From: Paraeggerthella sp964369725
GTDB lineage: Bacteria; Actinomycetota; Coriobacteriia; Coriobacteriales; Eggerthellaceae
Direction: 5' to 3'
Length of the DNA: 36,683 bases
Assembly (NCBI GenBank): GCA_964369725.1
Contig: CAYJGC010000012.1
Location: 1-36,683 of the forward strand
Part shown: in pieces, positions 17,245 through 25,513 of the stretch
Layout of the letters: each line of letters starts with the position of its first letter
Position numbering within the stretch: the first letter of the stretch is position 1
Made by a program: the position numbers and the translations under genes
The notes under the pieces: model-generated
The model's input: the letters and a program-made list of their open reading frames with translations, nothing else
The model's database searches: none
Told to the model about the DNA's origin: nothing

Positions 17245-17602
17245 AGATTCTACCCTTTCGTAGTTTGAACTATTTTTGCCTAAAGTCTCTCTATGATACC
17301 CGATAAACTAAGACAAAAAGACGAGCACGAGTTTTTTTTGCTCATTACACGCAAAGGACAGACGAATGCGCATCCATGATACCAAGTGCTCACGGGGGTC
17401 TTAGGGCTGCTTTTGTCCCATACAAGACAAAAGCAGCCTCTTGGCTTGCCACACCTTCCGAAAGTCAGACACTCACCGTCTCTGCCTTCCGAAAGGTGCA
17501 GTTCCCCTAAGAGGCTGCTTGTAGCGTATTGCTCTTCGCTCAAAAACTCTTTTGTCTTATCTTGGTAAACAGCTAATTTTTACAACAAACAGTTTCCAAA
17601 CC
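17245..17602 (-). ncRNA. Structured spacer between htrA and pyrH: candidate attenuator, riboswitch or small RNA
   Basis: No convincing CDS lies here (an 87-codon TTG-started frame overlaps the folds). In minus RNA, the 12-base arms AAGCAGCCTCTT (17520-17509) and AAGAGGCTGCTT (17442-17431) close a rod. Inside the rod TGC-ACCTT pairs with AAGGT-gtg-GCA, and CAGA-g-AC with GT-g-TCTG around a GGTGA loop. TTTCGGAAGG occurs twice inside, once on each side. An outer helix AAGACAAAAG (17558-17549) with CTTTTGTCTT (17433-17424) extends the closing stem. The 3' arm also forms a competing perfect 13-bp hairpin (17405-17438), which cannot coexist with the closing stem. A weak GAGCA/TGCTC hairpin followed by GTCTTTTTGTCTT (about 17310-17343) could be a terminator 65-100 bases before pyrH. 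I recognise no known RNA family. Confidence 0.5.
17405..17438 (-). terminator. Perfect 13-bp hairpin in the pyrH leader
   Basis: GGCTGCTTTTGTC (17405-17417) and GACAAAAGCAGCC (17426-17438) pair without mismatch around an 8-base loop. There is no T tract on either side, so it is not a classical intrinsic terminator. It overlaps the 3' arm of the larger stem and is therefore an alternative fold; it may also mark the 3' end of htrA mRNA. Confidence 0.45.
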
Positions 17603-19159
17603 TTATGCTACATTGCCAGATGATTCTCCACCAAACAATTGATCAAATGCCGACCCTGCAGAACTTTGCTGACTTACTTCAGACTCCTGCGACCCCGCAT
17701 CAGACCCTAACGTCACCTCAACTGAGACCATTTCACCGTTGCGGTCCACTTCCAACGTAACCGTATCACCAGGGTTTACCGAACGAACATCCAAAATAAG
17801 ATCGCTTGCAGACTCAACGTCAACGCCATTAAATTTCATAATGATGTCACCAACCATCAAATCAGAATTTGCAGCTCCTGTGCCTTCATCAATAGACACA
17901 ACGTACGCCCCACTGTTTACTGACAAGCCATAGCGCTGAGCTGTTTGGTCATCAACTGTCAGCAACGATACCCCCAACTGAGCATGTGTAGGACTAGCGC
18001 CATCAATCAACTGCTGAGCAATATCCATCGCGTAGTTAACGGGAATAGCAAATCCAACACCTGAGTAATTGCCCGAAGACGAAGCTATAAGCGTATTAAT
18101 GCCAATAAGCTGACCCTCTTGATTCACTAAGGCACCGCCCGAGTTACCAGGATTAATTGCGGCGTCCGTTTGAATCATATTAGGGTAAATAGTCGATTCG
18201 CCTGTCGTATTGTCAACAATCTGCGAACGATTGGTCGCAGACACAATACCCGTTGCAACAGACTGCTCAAGACCAAAAGGACTACCAATAGTCATAACCC
18301 ATTCACCAATGATGAGCTCATCGGAATCGCCCAATTCAACAGGAGTAAATCCACTACCATTTTGAACCTTCAAAACAGCCACATCAGAGCTGTTGTCGCT
18401 ACCTACGATATCGGCTGAATACACTTCACCTTCAATAGTTACCTCTACAGCTTCAGCGCCTTCAATTACATGTGCGTTAGTTATAATGTAGCCATCTTCG
18501 GTGATTACTACACCACTACCAGTAGAAACAGGCACAAGAGACCCTGAACTCTCGGTGCCACCAAAGCCAAACATATTTGACTGGCTGGCAAGCACTTCTA
18601 CATAGACCACAGAAGGCAAAGCTTTGTCTGCAACAATCTCAGCAAGATCTACGCTTTCTCCTTCAGCAATAACTTCAATTGAAGCGCCTGACTCTTCGAC
18701 GTCATCCAAAGAAACAGCTGCTCCTGAAAATGCCTGCCACAAACCAAAACCGCCCAGTCCAATCACGCAAGCAACCGCGGCACCAGCGAAACCCATCAAA
18801 AAAGTACGGCCGCCTTGTGAGTTTTTTGCTTCCGCGGAACCAGCCGACACATGAGAGGTTGAATACTGATGAGGAACCTGTCCTGCATGAGCGGCATGTT
18901 GTGCGTGGTGAGGCATGTGGGTTCCCGTATGATTATGATGCGCATGCCCATAGCCTGTTGTCGCATGCCCTGGCGGCGACGATTGATAATCAGCATTTCC
19001 CTGAGATGCTACCGGCTCAGCAACAAGAGTAACGCCATCTTGTGAATTATTTTGTAAAACAGACGTCTGATTGACAGGCGGCATTTGAATTGCCTGTCCA
19101 TCGGGTGCCGCTTGAGGCACCGGATTGTTGCTCGAAGGTCTTTCATTTGCATCGCTCAT
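17603..19159 (-). CDS. htrA: HtrA/DegP-family membrane-anchored serine protease with a PDZ domain
   Basis: This 518-residue protein has a long cytoplasmic N-terminus (1-120), one membrane anchor (about 121-145) and an extracytoplasmic trypsin-like domain. The catalytic triad is H230 (TNAHVIEG), D259 (SSDVAVLKV) and S340 (NPGNSGGALVN). One PDZ domain follows at about 395-485, then a Ser/Gln-rich tail. Such enzymes degrade or refold damaged exported proteins. AAGGAG precedes the ATG at 19159. The cytoplasmic arm is Pro/Gln-rich and contains a striking His-rich stretch (eleven His between 65 and 97), which is not a normal part of HtrA. Divergent from the 19384 operon; no two-component genes nearby. 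Confidence 0.93.
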   Translation of the reverse strand: MSDANERPSSNNPVPQAAPDGQAIQMPPVNQTSVLQNNSQDGVTLVAEPVASQGNADYQSSPPGHATTGYGHAHHNHTGTHMPHHAQHAAHAGQVPHQYSTSHVSAGSAEAKNSQGGRTFLMGFAGAAVACVIGLGGFGLWQAFSGAAVSLDDVEESGASIEVIAEGESVDLAEIVADKALPSVVYVEVLASQSNMFGFGGTESSGSLVPVSTGSGVVITEDGYIITNAHVIEGAEAVEVTIEGEVYSADIVGSDNSSDVAVLKVQNGSGFTPVELGDSDELIIGEWVMTIGSPFGLEQSVATGIVSATNRSQIVDNTTGESTIYPNMIQTDAAINPGNSGGALVNQEGQLIGINTLIASSSGNYSGVGFAIPVNYAMDIAQQLIDGASPTHAQLGVSLLTVDDQTAQRYGLSVNSGAYVVSIDEGTGAANSDLMVGDIIMKFNGVDVESASDLILDVRSVNPGDTVTLEVDRNGEMVSVEVTLGSDAGSQESEVSQQSSAGSAFDQLFGGESSGNVA

Positions 19160-19383
19160 GTTTATCACTCCTTTTTTAAGATAGAAAATCTTGTTCACCT
19201 TACTTTTAAACTTATAAATAAACTACCATGCGCGTTTCATTTTGAAACCTTTTACCGGAGGCTGTCATCTTCGCGTAATCTAAAATACACCTTACCGCAC
19301 ATTTTTTACTACCTACCTCTATATTACTTCATTAGGCGTTATTATGAAAACAATCAATAGCAACCCTTTATCTAGGAGCGTTT

Positions 19384-19911
19384 ATGATTCAATCTGCCAC
19401 CACCCATCGCACGTGGAGTCAAAACTTCAAAGAATTGTATGTACGCATCCTCTTACTTGTATTGGCTGCGCTTTTGGCGATATTCCGCCACTTTTCCCGA
19501 AAAATCCAAACCGAGATTGATTACCTAGAACCTGATTTTACTTTCATGCTTTCCGTAGAAGGAACCCCTCTTTCAGGCGCCTATCTAAGAACACGCAATC
19601 GCTCTTTTAAACGAATTCCGATGAACAAGATTGCCACCGATGTTGAGCCTGGCAGCGGTCTTTCTAGTAAAGACCGCCAGGCGGTTGCCATAGACTATGT
19701 AATATCATTTCGCTCTCTGTCTTATGCTTTTGCCTGCTTTTCAGGAGGCATGACTCTGAAAGACGCACTTGCCCAGCGAGCCTTCTCAACAAGAGGGCCA
19801 AACAGTGCGGGAGTCGCTCTCACCTACCTGTTTTCCGCGCAACTTGGACTCTTTTTTGGCTGGAGACAAACATACCGCACCCCCCAACAACAACCAAACA
19901 CCCACTCTTAA
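19384..19911 (+). CDS. Unrecognised protein with one membrane segment, first gene of an ADH/ALDH operon
   Basis: I do not recognise this 175-residue protein. It has a short polar N-terminus, one hydrophobic segment (about residues 18-34, YVRILLLVLAALLAIF), a basic patch after it (RHFSRK) suggesting that the rest is cytoplasmic, and a soluble domain to the end. The tail is polar and Gln-rich. AGGAG lies 5-6 bases before the ATG, so it is very probably translated. It is followed after 29 bases by an iron-type alcohol dehydrogenase and then an aldehyde dehydrogenase on the same strand, which implies a shared transcript. A membrane tether or regulatory partner for aldehyde metabolism is possible but only inferred from position. 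Confidence 0.7.
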   Translation: MIQSATTHRTWSQNFKELYVRILLLVLAALLAIFRHFSRKIQTEIDYLEPDFTFMLSVEGTPLSGAYLRTRNRSFKRIPMNKIATDVEPGSGLSSKDRQAVAIDYVISFRSLSYAFACFSGGMTLKDALAQRAFSTRGPNSAGVALTYLFSAQLGLFFGWRQTYRTPQQQPNTHS

Positions 19912-19940
19912 TATTGCTAAACCTTACAGAAAGGACTTTC

Positions 19941-21128
19941 ATGCAAGGCTTTGAATTTTTTTGCCCCACTAAGATAATCTGCGGAACCTATGCTCTCGAC
20001 AAGTTACCAAGCGAAATTGCTGTACAAAATATGACGCGTCCTTTAGTTATGACTGATGCAGGATTAGTGAAACTAGGAATTGCTGACAAAATTACGTCTG
20101 TCCTTAATGCAGCCAGCATCCCCTACGAAATATTTGACCAAGTACCACCCGATTCATCTATGGATGTAGTAGGCAGCGTAGCCCAGTTTTATACCGATTG
20201 CGGCTGCGACGGCTTCATTGCCCTCGGTGGTGGATCAGTTATCGACACTGCTAAAGGAGCTGCTGCTTCTCTAGCCTGCAAAGGCGTAGACTTCGCAACC
20301 CTACAAGGCTCTGAAATACTACAACACGATATGCCCCCCTTCGTTGCCATCCCTACGACTGCAGGAACAGGCAGCGAGGTTACCTTAGTAGCTGTCGTTG
20401 CCGACACTCAAAAACAAGTTAAACTATCCTTCACTTCATACAAGCTTGTGCCTCACGTAGCACTTCTTGACCCCTCTCTTACTGCCTCTCTTCCCGCAAA
20501 ACTTACTGTTACCACAGGCATGGATGCACTCACCCACGCTATTGAAGCATATACTTCTATCCAAAAAAATCCCGTGAGCGATGCTTTTGCTACAAAAGCA
20601 ATCCAGCTTATTTCACAAGAGCTTACACGCGCATGCATCGACGGCAGCAACCTTACCGCACGAACAAACCTAGCTCTTGGGTCGCTAATGGCAGGTGCTG
20701 CTTTTGGCAATGCTATGGTGGGTATAGTTCATTCGCTTGGACATTCCCTCGGTGGCTTGTGCCACATTCCGCACGGCCATGCCATGATGCTTCTGCTTCC
20801 TCACTGCGTAAACTACAACATCAACAACAATACTCACCTCAAGCTCTATGCGGAACTGCTTCCTTTTCTTTCTGCTAAACGTGCTGCAGAATTACAAGGA
20901 ACCACCCGTGTTGAAGCACACGCGGGAGCTTTTTGTGAAACATTATTTTTGCTTAACGAAATGTATCATCAAGACTATAACGTTGCTATTCGCTTGTCTG
21001 ATTTGGGAGTTGAACGCTCTCAACTTGAGGCCATCGCTAAGCAAGCACGCTACGATGGATCAGCTCTTTACAATTCAACCGAGGTTACCCTAGAGGCAGC
21101 CTTGAGCATCCTTGATGCAGCTTACTAA
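19941..21128 (+). CDS. Iron-containing alcohol dehydrogenase (group III)
   Basis: This 395-residue protein belongs to the Fe-ADH family (FucO/AdhB-like), which interconverts alcohols and aldehydes with NAD(H) or NADP(H). It has the nucleotide loop GGGSVIDTAKG at 97-107 and PTTAGTGSEVT at 138. The metal ligands are D195, H199 (GMDALTHAIEAY), H264 (GIVHSLGHSLGG) and H278 (HIPHGHA), with a spacing close to FucO. The start at 19941 has AAAGGA 6 bases before it; an upstream in-frame start at 19914 lacks a site. The next gene is an aldehyde dehydrogenase 27 bases away, so the pair could detoxify or use an aldehyde by reduction or oxidation. The substrate cannot be read from the sequence. Confidence 0.92.
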   Translation: MQGFEFFCPTKIICGTYALDKLPSEIAVQNMTRPLVMTDAGLVKLGIADKITSVLNAASIPYEIFDQVPPDSSMDVVGSVAQFYTDCGCDGFIALGGGSVIDTAKGAAASLACKGVDFATLQGSEILQHDMPPFVAIPTTAGTGSEVTLVAVVADTQKQVKLSFTSYKLVPHVALLDPSLTASLPAKLTVTTGMDALTHAIEAYTSIQKNPVSDAFATKAIQLISQELTRACIDGSNLTARTNLALGSLMAGAAFGNAMVGIVHSLGHSLGGLCHIPHGHAMMLLLPHCVNYNINNNTHLKLYAELLPFLSAKRAAELQGTTRVEAHAGAFCETLFLLNEMYHQDYNVAIRLSDLGVERSQLEAIAKQARYDGSALYNSTEVTLEAALSILDAAY

Positions 21129-21155
21129 ACAACAAAATCAGAAAGGAAATTCCTC

Positions 21156-22565
21156 ATGAACAACTCTTCTACCTATACTAGCTTTGAAGAAGTTGAGGCT
21201 GCAGCCTATAGAATGCAAGCTTTTTATGCAACAGGTAAGACAAGGTCTCTCGAATATCGACGCCAAGCCCTGATAAGGCTTCAAAAATACCTCAAAGCAA
21301 ACGAGATGAGAATTTTTGAAGCGCTCTATGACGATCTGGGGAAAGCTCCTTTTGAAGCCTATGCTACCGAGCTGGGGTTGGTCTTGGAAGAAATCAGGAT
21401 GTGCCTTAAAAACCTCAACAAGTGGGCAAAACCTAAGCGTGTCCCTACCTCTATAGCTCATTTCCCGTCATCGTCGAAGGTTTACGCAAGCCCTCAAGGT
21501 GTTGTACTGGTCATGAGTCCTTGGAACTATCCTCTTCAACTCGCTTTAGTTCCCCTTGTTGATGCAATCACGGCGGGAAATTGCGTAGCCCTTAAGCCAT
21601 CTCGCACATCAAAAGCTACAAACATTCTTTTATCTGAAATGATTTCAGAGGTTTTTCCTCCTGAATACGTATGCACGCTTCCTGGTTCAAGCGCCATGAA
21701 TGATTGGCTTTTGGACATACGCTGGGATCATCTCTTTTTTACCGGCAGTACAGCGGTTGGCAAGACCATCATGACAGCTGCCGCAAAAAACCTCACACCC
21801 GTTACCCTTGAGCTTGGCGGGAAAAGCCCTTGCATTATCGACAAAAGCGCACATATCAAGCGTGCGGCGCAGCGTATTGCCTGGGGCAAGAGCATCAATT
21901 CGGGGCAAACTTGCGTAGCCCCCGACTACTTCTTGGTTCACGATAGCATAGCAGATGAGTTTGTTTCACAGCTCGAATACTACTTCAATCAATATTACGG
22001 AGATGATATTATTGCTAACCCGGAATGGCCACGCATGATTAGCGAGCGTCATTTCAATCGGGTGCTCGGACTTATTAACAACCACAGCGCTCAGACGAAC
22101 ATTGCTTTTGGAGGGCGTAGCAATGCCGAAATACTCAAAATAGAGCCTACCTGCTTGCGCGGTGTTTCCCTTGACGACCCCGTAATGAAAGAAGAAATAT
22201 TTGGTCCAGCCATGCCTGTCCTTACCTATCAAACCATTGATGAAGCTTTTTCTCTCGTCAATACCTTCGAGAAGCCACTTGCTGCGTATGTTTTTGCTGA
22301 AGACAAAACGCTGCAACAGCGCGTTATTCAGGAATTAGCTTTTGGCGGTGCCACTATTAACGATGTTGTTATACATCTATCAAACCATCATATGGGTTTT
22401 GGTGGCGTAGGAGCATCCGGTATGGGATCTTATCACGGAAAAACAGGGTTTGATTGCTTTACACACTACAAAGCAACCCTCACCAAAGGAACCTGGCTCG
22501 AATTGCCTATCCGCGTGCCTCCCTTTAAAGACAAACTTAAAATCCTCAAACTATTCTTGCGCTAG
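21156..22565 (+). CDS. Aldehyde dehydrogenase, ALDH3-like
   Basis: This 469-residue protein oxidises aldehydes to acids with NAD(P)+. The conserved residues are all present: N124 (SPWNYPLQLAL), the FTGSTAVGK loop at 195, the general base E219 (LELGGKSP) and the catalytic C253 (NSGQTCVAPDYFLVHD). The compact length, the SPWNYP motif and the C-terminal basic/hydrophobic tail (FKDKLKILKLFLR) resemble class 3 fatty or aromatic aldehyde dehydrogenases, whose tail can contact membranes. AAAGGA precedes the ATG. It is the third and last gene of the operon and is followed by a strong terminator. Confidence 0.93.
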   Translation: MNNSSTYTSFEEVEAAAYRMQAFYATGKTRSLEYRRQALIRLQKYLKANEMRIFEALYDDLGKAPFEAYATELGLVLEEIRMCLKNLNKWAKPKRVPTSIAHFPSSSKVYASPQGVVLVMSPWNYPLQLALVPLVDAITAGNCVALKPSRTSKATNILLSEMISEVFPPEYVCTLPGSSAMNDWLLDIRWDHLFFTGSTAVGKTIMTAAAKNLTPVTLELGGKSPCIIDKSAHIKRAAQRIAWGKSINSGQTCVAPDYFLVHDSIADEFVSQLEYYFNQYYGDDIIANPEWPRMISERHFNRVLGLINNHSAQTNIAFGGRSNAEILKIEPTCLRGVSLDDPVMKEEIFGPAMPVLTYQTIDEAFSLVNTFEKPLAAYVFAEDKTLQQRVIQELAFGGATINDVVIHLSNHHMGFGGVGASGMGSYHGKTGFDCFTHYKATLTKGTWLELPIRVPPFKDKLKILKLFLR

Positions 22566-22590
22566 TTTCAGCTGTTAACCTGCAATGATT

Positions 22591-22625
22591 AACCCCCGAA
22601 GCTATCTAGTAAAGCTTCGGGGGTT
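22591..22625. terminator. Strong bidirectional terminator between the ALDH gene and nadE
   Basis: AACCCCCGAAGCT (22591-22603) pairs perfectly over 13 bp with AGCTTCGGGGGTT (22613-22625) around a 9-base loop, followed on plus by AAATGATTCTTTATTTTG. It lies 26 bases after the ALDH stop and 51 bases after the end of the convergent nadE. Confidence 0.8.
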
Positions 22626-22675
22626 AAATGATTCTTTATTTTGTTGCTAGAAACATCACTATTGAAACAAGGATA

Positions 22676-23497
22676 TTACTCATAAAATAGTGCTTCAGGA
22701 AAAGCAGGTTCGAGTGTGCGCTTAAATGCAGATGCCTTAATTGTGGCAAGAACATAGTCCACCTCGTGCGCATTGAAGCCTAAATCTTGCAAAGCAGAGC
22801 TGTCGCAGCCTTTTTCAATATGGGCAACCAGCATTTTGTCTAACGTAGCATAGTCAATACCCATACTCTTCTCATCTTCTTGCCCGGCAGAAAGCTCTGC
22901 ACTTGGAGCTTTATCAATACAATGCTGAGGAATAGGTGCTGTCTCTCCCGCCAACAAAGCCTGTTCATTTCTCCAGCGAGACAGTGCATACACTTCTGTT
23001 TTATAGATACCGCCTAGAGGAGCATAGGCTCCCGCCGTGTCGCCATAAAGCGTGGAATAACCCATCATTGCTTCACTTTTATTTCCCGTATTTACCAACA
23101 TCCAGCCATGAGCATTTGCAAGCGCCATCAAGCAAACCATGCGACAGCGTGCTTGGGTGTTTTCCGCAGCAAGCCCCTCGAGTTGCCCACCACAGGCCTC
23201 AGCCAATGCAGTCTCAAATGCCTGGAATGGTTGAACAATTGAAATTTCTGAAGGACAGGCTAATCCTAAGTTATCTGCAAGCAATCTCGCATCTTCAACA
23301 GAATGCACGCTTGAATAAGGGCCGGGAAGCAAAACACCATGAACACGATCGGCGCCAAACGCATCGACACACATAGCAGCAACCAACGAAGAATCAATGC
23401 CTCCTGACAGTCCTATAACCATATCGGTAAACCGTGCTTTATCTGCAAAATCCATTAATGCTTTAACGCATGTCTGGTATTGCTCTTCTGTTTTCAT
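22676..23497 (-). CDS. nadE: NAD(+) synthase, ammonia-type
   Basis: NadE adenylates and amidates deamido-NAD to NAD+. The 273-residue protein consists of the synthetase domain only, without the N-terminal glutaminase, so it should use ammonia. The PP-loop is SGGIDSSLVAAM near residue 31, followed by VLLPGPYSS. The NTGNKSEAMMGYSTLYGDTA region binds substrate, and IYKTEVYALSRWRN follows. The ATG at 23497 is chosen; a GTG four codons earlier has AGGGAA almost touching it, so either start may be used. hypB begins 27 bases downstream on the same strand only by gene order (hypA, hypB upstream of nothing else), so a shared transcript hypA-hypB-nadE is plausible. Confidence 0.93.
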   Translation of the reverse strand: MKTEEQYQTCVKALMDFADKARFTDMVIGLSGGIDSSLVAAMCVDAFGADRVHGVLLPGPYSSVHSVEDARLLADNLGLACPSEISIVQPFQAFETALAEACGGQLEGLAAENTQARCRMVCLMALANAHGWMLVNTGNKSEAMMGYSTLYGDTAGAYAPLGGIYKTEVYALSRWRNEQALLAGETAPIPQHCIDKAPSAELSAGQEDEKSMGIDYATLDKMLVAHIEKGCDSSALQDLGFNAHEVDYVLATIKASAFKRTLEPAFPEALFYE

Positions 23498-23524
23498 CCA
23501 GCCACTCACTTCCCTATGTATTCG

Positions 23525-24178
23525 CTATTGAACTGCACGAATGCGCTCAGCCAACCAGCTTGCCCATTCAGTCACGCCTTCGCCTTTAGTTGCAGCGATA
23601 GGGAATAAGGGAGCTTGAGGATTAAGCTGTGTTACGGATTCAACAAAAGCCTCGCGGTCAAAATCAAACACCGGCAACGTATCAACTTTATTCAAAATAA
23701 CAGCCTCTGCAATTTGGAACACTCCAGGATATTTAAGCGGCTTGTCATGACCTTCGGGAACCGAAAGGATCATTACCTTGGCGTTTTCGCCCAAATCAAA
23801 ATCGGTAGGACAAACAAGATTCCCAACGTTTTCGATAATAATAAGGTCGAGACGATCTAAATCAAGAACTTCTACCGCACGCTTAATCATAGCGCCTTCA
23901 AGATGACACGCACCCCCCGTGTTAATCTGAACAGCGGCAATACCCTGGGCTTTAATTTTTTCCGCATCAACGTTACTTGCAATATCGCCTTCAATGACAG
24001 CAATGTTGAACTCATCACGCAAAGCTTCGATAGTAGCCAAGATGGTAGAAGTCTTTCCTGAACCAGGACTTGCCAAAATATCGAGCACAAATACCTTTTT
24101 CTTGGCAAATAGTTGACGTAGCTCTGCTGCCAACTGGTCGTTCTTGTCTAAAATTGGTTGCTTAATTTCAATCTGCAT
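23525..24178 (-). CDS. hypB: Hydrogenase/urease nickel incorporation GTPase HypB
   Basis: HypB is a SIMIBI-class GTPase that delivers nickel to [NiFe]-hydrogenase with HypA. The 217-residue protein has the P-loop SPGSGKTS at 37-44 and EGDIASNVDAEKI near 63. The metal-site residues are C91-H92 (GGACHLEG) and C123 (NVGNLVCP). The LNKVDTLP box gives guanine specificity. It lacks the His-rich N-terminal nickel store found in some species. Two ATG codons are adjacent (24181 and 24178); the second is 8 bases from AAGGA and is used here. It follows hypA by 10 bases. No hydrogenase or urease subunit is in the window, so the client must be encoded elsewhere. Confidence 0.94.
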   Translation of the reverse strand: MQIEIKQPILDKNDQLAAELRQLFAKKKVFVLDILASPGSGKTSTILATIEALRDEFNIAVIEGDIASNVDAEKIKAQGIAAVQINTGGACHLEGAMIKRAVEVLDLDRLDLIIIENVGNLVCPTDFDLGENAKVMILSVPEGHDKPLKYPGVFQIAEAVILNKVDTLPVFDFDREAFVESVTQLNPQAPLFPIAATKGEGVTEWASWLAERIRAVQ

Positions 24179-24188
24179 CATACGTTCC

Positions 24189-24557
24189 TTACTTTTTCTC
24201 GGTCTCAACTTCAGGAATATCAACTTCAATGGTATCAATGGCTAGCTCACGACCAGCAATGAGTTCAGTGGCAAAGCTTGAGCATTCAGGGCAAAACATA
24301 TGGAATCGGTCATGCTCGTATTCAAGACCACACTCAAGACAACGGCTTTTGGGTTTAATCATAACAACCTCAAACTCTGCACCCTCGCTTATGGTTCCCT
24401 GAGATAAAGCCTCAAACGCAAAACGCAGCGCATCTTCAACCGCTTCGGTCATCTCTCCCACGGTTAGCGTAACCTTTAACACGCGCGTTGCGCCTGCATT
24501 TTTTGCCGAAGCTTCAATCGCTTCCATAACGCTTGTCATTATCCCTAGCTCATGCAT
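24189..24557 (-). CDS. hypA: Hydrogenase nickel incorporation metallochaperone HypA
   Basis: HypA hands nickel to the hydrogenase large subunit with HypB. The 122-residue protein starts with the nickel-binding MHELGI sequence (H2). Its zinc-finger domain has cysteines at 73 and 76 (CLEC) and at 89 and 92 (CPEC). Length and motifs are typical. A CTAGG-rich leader and AGGAG-like bases precede the ATG. It is the first gene of the hypAB pair. Confidence 0.95.
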   Translation of the reverse strand: MHELGIMTSVMEAIEASAKNAGATRVLKVTLTVGEMTEAVEDALRFAFEALSQGTISEGAEFEVVMIKPKSRCLECGLEYEHDRFHMFCPECSSFATELIAGRELAIDTIEVDIPEVETEKK

Positions 24558-24663
24558 AGCGTTCCTCCTAACTTCCTCTGCTTAGTAGCATACTAGCCCA
24601 ATGCCTCTAAAACCAAAACTCCATCATCATTTTTGCAGGCAAAAAGCTTTGCCTAAACGCAAG

Positions 24664-24687
24664 CGGCTCGCTACTTTGAGCGAGCCG
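24664..24687. terminator. Hairpin between tatC and hypA
   Basis: CGGCTCGCT (24664-24672) pairs perfectly with AGCGAGCCG (24679-24687) around a 6-base loop. It is 28 bases after the tatC stop. The T-rich side (TCTTTGTT) follows on plus, while on minus the tail is CTTGCGTTTAG, so its action as a tatC terminator is probable but not ideal. Confidence 0.55.
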
Positions 24688-24715
24688 TCTTTGTTAATTC
24701 CAGCCTACAAACTAC

Positions 24716-25510
24716 TTATGCCTTCTTCTTTTTAGCGATAGCACTATCAGCAGCTTCGTCTTTTGCTGTGGCAGCGTTTTGACGCTTAATGCGTCGCGCC
24801 AAAGCAATGCGCGCAATGAGTAAGCTCGCCTCATAAAGAACAACTAGGGCAGACATCATGAGCATCATGGTAATCGGCGATGCGTCCATGGTTACCATTG
24901 CAGAAAAGACCATCAAGCCAACATACACATAACGCCAGCTCTCACGTAACTTCTTATACGGAACAATATCAAAAATAACCAAGTAAAACACTACGAGAGG
25001 CAGCTCAAATGCTAAACCAAAAGCAAGCTCAAACTTAATGATTGAATCAATATATACCGACATCTGTGGAGTGATCTCGCCCAAGCCTGCTGCCTGGCCT
25101 GTCAACCACTGAAATGCTGGACCCAAAATAACGAAGTAGCAAAAAACCGTACCACCAATAAAAAGAACTACGGCAGCAATGAAAGTAGGGATAAACCACT
25201 TACGTTCGCTCGGCTTAAGAGCAGGAAGGAAAAAGGCTAAGATTTGCCACAAAATAATAGGAGCACATGTTACAAACGCTGCCCATATCGCAATGATAAT
25301 ACGGGTTGAAAACGATTCAAAGGGAGAAAACGCTTGAAGCTCTCGCGTAAGATATTGGCTTATGGGCTCTAATAAAAGATTACCGATAGTAGGTGTTGCA
25401 AAATAAAATGCGAGCACGGCAACTGCCATACAAGCGAGTATGCGCACAAGACGCATACGAAGCTCACCCAAGTGATCAAACAGGGGCATACGCGCAGGTC
25501 CAATAGCCAT
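24716..25510 (-). CDS. tatC: Twin-arginine translocase subunit TatC
   Basis: TatC is the membrane receptor for folded proteins bearing twin-arginine signal peptides. The 264-residue protein opens with MPLFDHLGELRMRLVRI (residues 8-24), the conserved cytoplasmic entry with the essential Glu, followed by six hydrophobic segments. It also has SPFESFSTRI and a FELAFGLAFELPLVVFYL segment. The C-terminus is a charged Lys/Ala tail. Three bases separate the tatA/B stop from this ATG, so the two are translated together. Likely clients are exported cofactor enzymes, such as hydrogenases matured by HypAB nearby. Confidence 0.95.
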   Translation of the reverse strand: MAIGPARMPLFDHLGELRMRLVRILACMAVAVLAFYFATPTIGNLLLEPISQYLTRELQAFSPFESFSTRIIIAIWAAFVTCAPIILWQILAFFLPALKPSERKWFIPTFIAAVVLFIGGTVFCYFVILGPAFQWLTGQAAGLGEITPQMSVYIDSIIKFELAFGLAFELPLVVFYLVIFDIVPYKKLRESWRYVYVGLMVFSAMVTMDASPITMMLMMSALVVLYEASLLIARIALARRIKRQNAATAKDEAADSAIAKKKKA

Positions 25511-25513
25511 ACC

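Noticed and set aside
17431..17520. SRP RNA or cobalamin riboswitch suggested by CGGAAGG and GGGGAA
   Set aside because: The SRP apical loop context and the B12-box (GCCACTG) are absent.
17280..17543. 87-codon Cys-rich minus frame starting with TTG
   Set aside because: It coincides with the alternating hairpins, has no ribosome site and its composition follows from the repeats.
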